A stretch of 64,000 nucleotides of DNA, taken from the NCBI GenBank assembly GCA_012064385.1, contig QRDG01000527.1, forward strand, positions 2,370,349 through 2,434,348, read 5' to 3'. The DNA is from Puccinellia tenuiflora (lineage: Eukaryota > Streptophyta > Magnoliopsida > Poales > Poaceae). The notes under the pieces were generated by a model. The model did not search any database and was not told where the DNA came from. It saw nothing but the letters and a program-made list of their open reading frames with translations. Positions within the stretch are counted from its first letter, which is position 1. Every line of letters begins with the position of its first letter. The position numbers and the translations under genes are program-made. This document shows positions 56,590 to 64,000 of this stretch, piece after piece.

Positions 56590-57081
56590 TCAGAAATGAA
56601 AATACATTGCATGTTGGACCGAATTAGAGTAATACCCATTGTTTTCTAACCAGCAAAATACAAGATCAAAACAAATAACGATTATAATACATTTCTGAAA
56701 CCAAGAATTAGCTTGGTCAAATGATCCTCTGATCCCCTTTAGATTTCCTGCTGTTGTAAACTTGGTAGCGACATCCTTGAGTGCGTTAAAACCCCCACGT
56801 CTCGCATCGCCCCACGGCGCGGGTGACCGAGACGAACCATAAAAATTGTCGCCGCCTCCTCTCTCCCTCCCGACGGTCGGCGCGTGCCGCCTGGCAAAGC
56901 TCGTGCGGTGTCGGCGGCGGCCGACCCTTCTTTCCCTAGCGTGCGGAGTCCCGGGCAGGTGGCGGCGGTGCAACTCGGCATGGTTCGGCAGGTCCTGGTG
57001 CGGCGGTGACCGACGGGAAGTGGCAGGGGCGATCCTCGCACGTGGAGGCGAAACAGGGGACGTGCTCGGTGGCGCTGCAGT
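56590..57081 (-). pseudogene. possible gene fragment, source not recognised
   Basis: On the minus strand a GC-rich part is followed by FNALKDVATKFTTAGNLKGI and GSFDQANSWFQK, then AT-rich DNA. The change in base composition looks like an exon running to its 3' end. It is cut on its upstream side by the LTR beginning at 57082. I do not recognise the family. Confidence 0.3.
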
Positions 57082-59434
57082 TGAAAGGACAAGGATGTGT
57101 GTGTGTGTGTGTGTGTGTGGGGGGGGGGGGGGTGAATAGGCGATTAAATCTTTTCCGGTTTAAGGCTTGATAATTGCGGAATAAAACTAGGTGTTTAAAT
57201 TAACAAGCCAACAACCTAAGTAAACTAGGCTCACCTATGTGCACCAACAACTTATGGTAAGCAAGGCAAGCAACAAGGTGAAAGCAAGATATAAAACTTT
57301 AAGCACGAAGGCTATCACAATGTAAATTGCATATGTAAAGAGCTCGGGTATATAAATAACCGAGGCACGCGGAGACGAGGAAGTATTCCCGAGTTCCTCC
57401 TTGTTAAGGGAGTACGTCTCGTTGGAGGGGTGTGAGCTCGCCACTAGAGGCCTACTCAAGATGCCACAAAGGCCTCACCCTATTCTCCGATGAACCGCAC
57501 CCAAGGGCTTGGTTCACCTTCCACTATCGGAATCCTTCAAGGCGGAATCCAGAGCCCTTTACACCGTTTTTGGGGCACACACCCACAACTCAATTGGGGG
57601 CTCCCAAATCTAGCCCGAAGCTTCACAACTCGAAGTCATCGCGGCACCTTCAACCGTCTAGGGTACATAATGCACCCAAGAGGCACAAGCTCTCGGGAAC
57701 ACAATGCACCCAAGAGTAACAAGCTTCTCAACCTTCAATCACATGAATATTCGTGTGGAGAGCAAACCGATGCAACTAATGCAAAAGGCTAGAACACACT
57801 AAGTGGTCAAATCCTTCTCTCAAAAATCCAACCAAAGCAACTAATGCTATGGAGGGATTTAAGAGGAAGAACAAAGAGGATGAACACAAAGCAACCCCAA
57901 AATCTAGATCCACAAGGTTCCCCTCACTTAGAGGAGGAATGGATTGGTGGAATGGTAGATCTAGATCTCCTCTCTTTATTCCCTAAAAATGGGCAAGATT
58001 CATTGGAGGGAAGGAGATGAATCAAGCTCACAAGTTTGCAAAAAAATGGAGGAGAGAGGGGAAAAGTGAGCTCAAGTTGTTAGGAAACCATTGGGGAAGA
58101 AAGGGCCCTTAAAAAGGTGCCCTGAGAATCTGGCCGTTGGGCTCAGATTCCCGCAGGGCCGGTAGTACCAGCCCAAAGGGCGGTACTACCGCCCTACACA
58201 AAACAGCCCACCAACGACACTCTGCAGAAAAACCCGCAGGGCCGGTAGTACCTCCCCAAAGGCCAGTACTTCCACCCCCACCCAAACCAGCCGACCAACG
58301 GCTAGCAGAGAACACCCGCACGGCCGGAACTATCGGGAAATGGACCGGTAGTACCGATTGACCCGGTACTACCGGAAGAACTTCCGGGCCACTTCCGAAA
58401 AAAGACAGAAGCTTAAAAAATTAAGCGGAAGTGGCCTCAGTAGTAGGCCCGGTACTACCGGCCATGGGCCGGCTGGTACTACCGGCTAGTACCCCGGTAC
58501 TACCGGTCAAAGAAAATAGCAGAACCAGAAACTGAAAAAGGTAGACCGGAAGTAGCCTTGGTACGAGGCACGGTACTACCGACCAAGGGTGTACTACCGG
58601 CCTCAGGAAAAACAAAGAATTAGCGAAACAATAACGGGCATATCTTTTGCATCCGGACTCCGTTTTTGATGATCTTGGGCTCGTTAGAATCGTAACGACG
58701 AGCTCTACAATAATATTCAGAGAAACATCATAGTATAACAAGAGAGGATAAAACCAAATGGAGAAAGGTAAAACCTCTCTATAAAAGACGAACCGATAAA
58801 CCTCCAAAACCAAAAACGCAAAAGAAGACACATATGAAAACCGTTTTCGGTGAACTTAGCCTTGTCCTGACAAGCACGACAAGCACCAAGACCATACCAC
58901 GATAAGAGCCAAATAAGAACCAATAAAGATGATTGCAAGGATGCAAAGGTTTGAGCTCTCCACGAACGATCGATCAAGATACTCGGTCGAGAGCCCCTCT
59001 TGATAGTACGGCTATCTATCCTATAACCCGGTCTCTCAACTAACATCATGAGACCAGTAAAATAGAAGACCTATCAAGATCATACCTTTGCCTTGCGCTT
59101 AATCCACTTGAGGTTGATGATGACGATCTTTGTCTTCTCAAGTTGGACCACCTTTCTTGATTGCGCTCTGCTTGGTGAAGACTCGCTAATAGCTCCCCCA
59201 TACACCAATATGGGAGAGGCACTCTTCGGCATATCTTCACTTGGACTTGAGTGTTGATCAACTCGCACTTAGCCTTGATCAACACATAATATTCTTCCCT
59301 TAGCCTTGACTCCAACAAATGGAGATCAAGCAACGCATATGGACACAACCTACAAATAGCTCAATACAAATATTAGTCCATACAGATTGTCATTAATTAC
59401 CAAAACCACACATGGGGGCAACCATGCACTTTCA
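57082..59434 (-). repeat. 3' LTR of a minus-strand LTR retrotransposon
   Basis: It runs TGAAAG to CTTTCA, a perfect inverted pair, on either strand. A purine tract borders it at 59435-59450. It contains a GT/G microsatellite near its end (57096-57132) and an array of CGGTACTACCG palindromes (58150-58600). The 5' LTR would lie beyond the window. Confidence 0.8.
57096..57132. repeat. microsatellite: GT repeat followed by a 14-base G run
   Basis: About 23 bases of GT repeats pass straight into 14 Gs, 14 bp inside the LTR edge. It probably grew by slippage from a C-run in the parental LTR. Confidence 0.9.
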
Positions 59435-59450
59435 ATCTCCCCCATTTTGG
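59435..59450 (-). promoter_or_regulatory. polypurine tract of the minus-strand element
   Basis: CCAAAATGGGGGAGAT on the minus strand lies directly before the LTR start TGAAAG. Confidence 0.8.
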
Positions 59451-62400
59451 TAATTGATGACAATCCCTTTTTAAGAGGGTTTGTATAAAGAATAGAGCAT
59501 CCTTGCAATACAAACAAGCAAGGATGCAAGCGCATTTAAAGGCAAATGCAACAAAAGCATAAAACCCAATTCCCTTAAACCCTCTAAACTTCTCCCCCAT
59601 TGGCATCGATTGCCGAAATGGGAAGAAAAATTTAGAAAGCCAATATAATATGAGTTCCTCTGTAAAGTGTGCATTTCTCAAGATATGAGTGAAATCAAAT
59701 GCACATATCCATTGACGAATAATTAGAGGGAATCAAACTATATTGAGGATCCACAGATTGCAAAAAGATGAAATCATTCTAAACATCTCCACAAAGGAGA
59801 AAAGCAATCGAGAGATCCAAAATAAGAGTTCTAAATAAAAATGAAGAAGCTCCCCAATGTTCATGCACTATTGAGGAGTGCACAAATATGGAATCCTCAC
59901 TCCCCCAAAATCATCTAGAGCACGCAACAAGTGCAAGTGTGCATAAAGCAAAAGCAAATCATAGCACTTGCACCAAAGATATGGTTGAGCCAAAAGGAGA
60001 TACCAATTTTCAAAGATTCAACATAAGATAGGCCCAACCGAGATAAAAGGAAGATCTTTAAAAGAGAATGTTCACAAGCTTAGGGATACCAATTGGAAAC
60101 AAAAACCAATTGAAAATGCCAAAAGCTAGTGAGAGCATTTAGCCAATAAAAATCAACATACTCACCATGGTAAGCATGAGGTAAAAGATCCTCAACAAAT
60201 ACATGAGTGTGCAAAGATGCAAATAAAAATAAGATACGCACTCATGAAGCAAATTTGGAGCCACCAAAGAATTATAGTTAAAAATCAAGGTAGCTCAAAA
60301 AGAAATAGTATACCAACTAAAAGGGACCTCTCTCATATGTATAGGTTTCTAAGTAGATAAATCGTTGATGATATGCATCCACAAAGAAACTTGCACATGT
60401 GAAATGGTCAAGAAAAAGAGAACAAGATATCCAAAAGGAAGTCATAAATATACAAACGAGATTGTTGCTTAAAAGCATAGCACATAGCTCAAATTTATCT
60501 CATTGTAAATAAATGAACTTCAAAAATATCAAAGACATCACACAAATCACTAAGGGAACAAGAGATAGTGTAGATGCTTTGAGATAGGCAACACGTATCA
60601 CAAAGAAATAATACCAATTGAAGTAAAGGTTTTTGCAAATTCATCACTAATATCACAAAGATATACCATGTGAAGGAAATAAGCCAAAACCACAACAATT
60701 GCTCATAAAAGCTTTCATACCAAGAGGCAACCTACACAAGGTTGAGAATAGAAAAGTATGCATGGGATAGATACTTGTTACCGAGATGCATTGACGATGA
60801 AGAAGATGAGAGTTTGTTTATCATCAAAACTTGACTCCGATAATCACATGGTGAGAACACCTTCCATATGAATGAGGCAAGCATCCAATGCATCTCCATT
60901 GTACCTAAACCAAAATTCAAGCACAAAATGGTTCCCAAACTCATTGGGTCCCATAGTAGTTAGATAAACTACAATATATAGGAAACACTCCACATAAATA
61001 TGTGCATATAGATATGAAATTGAATTTCATCCACATCTTAGCCGATTCAGGATTCGGTGGAGTATCCCCTATATATTGGAACTAGAAAGACAAGCATGCC
61101 ATATAATATATATATTAGAGAATATATATGCAAAGTCTTTCAAGAACCAAACGAGATACAATTTGGACAAAAACACCAAGTAAACCAAGAAGAGAGCACA
61201 CCAAAGTGTGACACAAAAGGTTGTCCAAATTATATCAAAATCCAAAACAACACATGATAGAGGAAAAAAAATCAAATCAACATATGATTGATTCCAAAAC
61301 ACATCAACACATGAAGTGTGATATCAATAGGAATCGAATCAAAACAACACATGATCGATAACACACCAATTGAAAAAATATATCAACTAGGAGAAAAGAT
61401 ACCAAGAAGAGGATAATACTTGACCGGAATCAAGTAAAGTAAAATAAAGCAATAAGGTATCAAAACTCCCACAATAAATATCAATTGAAACAAATATCTA
61501 TGGAGGAGATATTAATTTCCAATTAATACCAATTGAAGGTACCTAGGCAAGGCCAATGAGCATATAAGATAAAAGAAAGAGACATGCTCAAAAGATTTTC
61601 TCATTCAAGGAGATAAAACACAAAACGAGGAATGAGAAAGCAAACTCCCAAGAGAGAGCAAGGTTACACCAAAGAAACCAAACAGCCTCTACACTTTTCA
61701 TGATGGCACAAAGCATCAAATGAAAAAGATTTGTCTTCCATAAACACATAAGATAGAAATTAAATGCCAATTGAAAGGATCAAAAATTGATTGATAGGAT
61801 AGGGTTCTAAATAATAAAAGAAAAGCTCCCCCAAGATTCATGCATTATCTTGATATTTGCATTTGAATACAAAATGCACACACAAGGGATCATTACTCTC
61901 CATATGTTATATACAACACTAAACTATACCAATTGAAAAATAGGATCCATCCAAGAGGCAAGGACGACAACGGGAGTCAAAATAAATATTTTGGCAATAA
62001 ATAAGGCAATTCAACGCAAGAGCCAATATGAAGATGGTCTACAAAATCCACCACAATTACGAGTATCACTTGTCATGGACAAGGAGTATATTGAGATATT
62101 TCTCGGTGGTATATAGGAATGATGTTCAGGACCAACTTCACAACAAACAAGCATATGGCAAAAGATAAGAAATAAAACACCATATTTTGATAAAGTTTGT
62201 TGGTAGTTTCAACTATTCAAACCAACCGGCAAGGCCATGGTTAGAATAATATGGAAAAATTGGTTTCTCACATAATATATGGAAAATCATATTAGAGAAA
62301 AACCACACCAAGCAAACTCACACAAACAAGAGCCAAAGGATAACCAAAATGGAAAAAGGAACTTGTTTGAGCCAACATACCACATAGGAATGAGATAATT

Positions 62401-63052
62401 TATAATATCAAATCTAAGTGGCAAACCTCAAATGTTCACATTTTGTGGGATTGTAATATGCACATAGCTTATTACTCCCCCATAATGTGATAAATCATTT
62501 CATCTAAGCAAGAGGCAAATAAAATCAACTAGAGAAATTAATGGACATTGTAAAATTTGAATTTCTCATGAATATGACATACCACATAGTGACTATATAA
62601 TATTGAAATATCAATACTAGGTGGTGTGCCTCATGTACACACATTTTTAGGTTTGTGAAGTGCACAAAGCATATCACTCCCCCAAAATGGGATAGTCCAT
62701 TAATATCTCAAAGAGCCAAATGAAATCCACACAAGATCCAATAAAGCTCAACACACAAGTTACACATACATGATACACAACTATCATACACAACCTTGAA
62801 TAACAAGACAAGTAGGAAAGTAGCATATCATATTACAAGCACATGCTAGGAACAAAACTAACACATGCAAGGGAGTAAGCAACTTTCAATGAATATATGA
62901 TTTAAATACAAGTTACCGCAAGGAGGAACATAGGATGTGAGATATGGCAATATAATCCAATTGACTTGGCTTGATGAAATAATAATCATGAAGATCCCTT
63001 AATTCTTCAAAGATAGACAAGTCTCCAATGTCCTCCATAAAACACCTATTGA
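59451..63052 (-). other. 3.6-kb non-coding internal region between gag and the 3' LTR
   Basis: It is strongly AT-rich with no frame above about 77 codons. The word CCAATTGA (minus: TCAATTGG) recurs at least eight times (about 60100, 60615, 61366, 61526, 61766, 61930, 62957). No reverse transcriptase or integrase trace is seen, so the element seems non-autonomous. Confidence 0.7.
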
Positions 63053-64000
63053 TCAAGTTTGAGCTTGTTGATCCCCAACCAAGTTGGGTCCTAAGAGGTT
63101 AGTCACAATAGGTTTGGCAACCCAAATGGTTCTTTTCTTGACTCCACTTTGAGTTCCCACAAATTTGGCAGACACATTGCCAACTCTATCCTTTCTAAGT
63201 GAATACACATCATCAATTAAGATGGGGTTGGATAGGTTACCGATGGTGCATGAAGAAGCAAAGTGACTCTTGCCACGGCAAAGGTAGCAACATCGACTCT
63301 TCTCTTTCTTCTTAATGGGCTCCTCAACTTGAGGAGCATTGACTTGAGTCTTCTTAGGAGGTGGCCATTGTTCAACTCGTGGTTGAGCATGAGATTGAAC
63401 AAGAGGCCGCTTCCCTAGTTGCTTCTCACTAAGAGGCTTCTTCTTCAGTGGGCAATCCTGAACATGATGCCCTTCTAGCTTGCACTTGAAGCAAATGATC
63501 TTGGCTGGATTCTTGACTTGTACTTGGCCCTTCTTCTTCTTCTCAACCTTGGACTTGTTCTTGTTGTTGGAGTTGAATCCAAGTCCACTCTTGTCATTGG
63601 GGGATTGTTGCACACTCAACATGTTGTCAAGTGCACTCTTCCCTACATGACGCTTTTCTAAGTCTTTCTTCAAAGAAGTGACTTGGGCCTTGAGGTCTTT
63701 TATTTCCTCTACATGGTTAGTGGCAACAAAAGCACTAGAGGAAGTAGAAGCTTCATTGTTAGAGCAACAAGGCAAGAAAAGCAATTCATCACAAGATGTA
63801 CCAACATTTTGAGTGGATGAACTACTGGGACTAGCACATGGCAATATAGCATTTTTAGATAAGGTTGTGCTATTATCCACATGAGGCTCACAAGATGTTA
63901 CCTTGGTAGTGATAGCCTCATGAGCTAACTTTAGGCTAGCATAGGATGCTAGAAGATCATCATTAGAGCTAGATAGCTTTTCATAACTTTCTTCCAATTT
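63053..64000 (-). CDS. gag-type protein with two CCHC zinc knuckles, partial at window edge
   Basis: At least 314 residues on the minus strand; the frame probably continues past 64000. Order: Ser/Lys-rich helical start (SYEKLSSSNDDLLASYASLK), SCEPHVDNSTTLSKNAILPC, coiled coil EEIKDLKAQVTSLKKDLEK, Lys-rich stretch, zinc knuckle CFKCKLEGHHVQDC, a second knuckle CYLCRGKSHFASSC, and tail IWVAKPIVTNLLGPNLVGDQ. This layout is typical of a gag family common in Triticeae LTR elements; I lean toward copia-type. It would bind element RNA. The frame is free of breaks, unlike the older elements nearby. No protease or pol follows downstream. Confidence 0.8.
   Translation of the reverse strand, partial: KLEESYEKLSSSNDDLLASYASLKLAHEAITTKVTSCEPHVDNSTTLSKNAILPCASPSSSSTQNVGTSCDELLFLPCCSNNEASTSSSAFVATNHVEEIKDLKAQVTSLKKDLEKRHVGKSALDNMLSVQQSPNDKSGLGFNSNNKNKSKVEKKKKGQVQVKNPAKIICFKCKLEGHHVQDCPLKKKPLSEKQLGKRPLVQSHAQPRVEQWPPPKKTQVNAPQVEEPIKKKEKSRCCYLCRGKSHFASSCTIGNLSNPILIDDVYSLRKDRVGNVSAKFVGTQSGVKKRTIWVAKPIVTNLLGPNLVGDQQAQT

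Noticed and set aside
58148..58605. CRISPR-like array
   Set aside because: The repeated unit is an 11-bp palindrome with irregular spacing inside an LTR of a plant genome.

Overview
The window is nuclear DNA from a grass, most likely a Triticeae species (wheat, Aegilops, barley or rye group). I base this on the repeats: stacked and nested LTR retrotransposons, a mini-CACTA element, hAT and Harbinger MITEs, Helitron-like termini, and an LTR whose outer edge resembles the Angela/BARE class. No database search was possible, so family names come from recognising motifs. There is no prokaryotic or viral gene cluster, no CRISPR array and no rRNA gene.

Only two ordinary host genes can be supported. 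(1) On the minus strand at 17319-19042 is a two-exon gene for a small-heat-shock-like protein with an N-terminal Hsp20 fold, a long acidic and proline-rich repeat region and a C-terminal membrane anchor, the layout of RTM2-type proteins. (2) On the plus strand at 48041-54515 is a two-exon gene for a secreted citrate-binding-protein / alginate-lyase-2 fold protein. Its second exon is split by a young Ty3 (Reina-like chromovirus) element with matching 344-bp LTRs and a 5-bp target duplication.

Layout. 1-17182: three consecutive Helitron-like units, each ending in a short hairpin plus CTAG. They carry captured gene pieces, including a pyruvate kinase exon, and contain a Harbinger MITE and a 7.5-kb LTR element with 3.5-kb LTRs and only 439 bp between them. 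17183-19200: the RTM2-like gene. 19460-21323: a LINE fragment split by a second, reversed, internally deleted LINE. 21324 to about 29335: a Tat-lineage Ty3 element with gag-protease, a deleted pol and an antisense spliced gene; its 3' LTR is missing. About 29336-46330: a decayed CRM-like Ty3 element invaded by a mini-CACTA (30550-32027), a minus-strand non-autonomous copia (32236-40345), a solo LTR (44410-45822) and a hAT MITE (45841-46134). 47072-47643: a second hAT MITE. 47983-54515: the interrupted citrate-binding-protein gene. 54516-57081: AT-rich spacer and a possible gene fragment. 57082-64000: 3' LTR, long non-coding internal region and gag of a minus-strand LTR element that runs past the right edge.

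I see no cooperating operon-like system. The most informative points are the very recent gene disruption, the antisense intron-containing gene inside the Tat element, patchy divergence between two otherwise near-identical 3.5-kb LTRs, and 11-bp palindrome arrays shared by unrelated LTR families.
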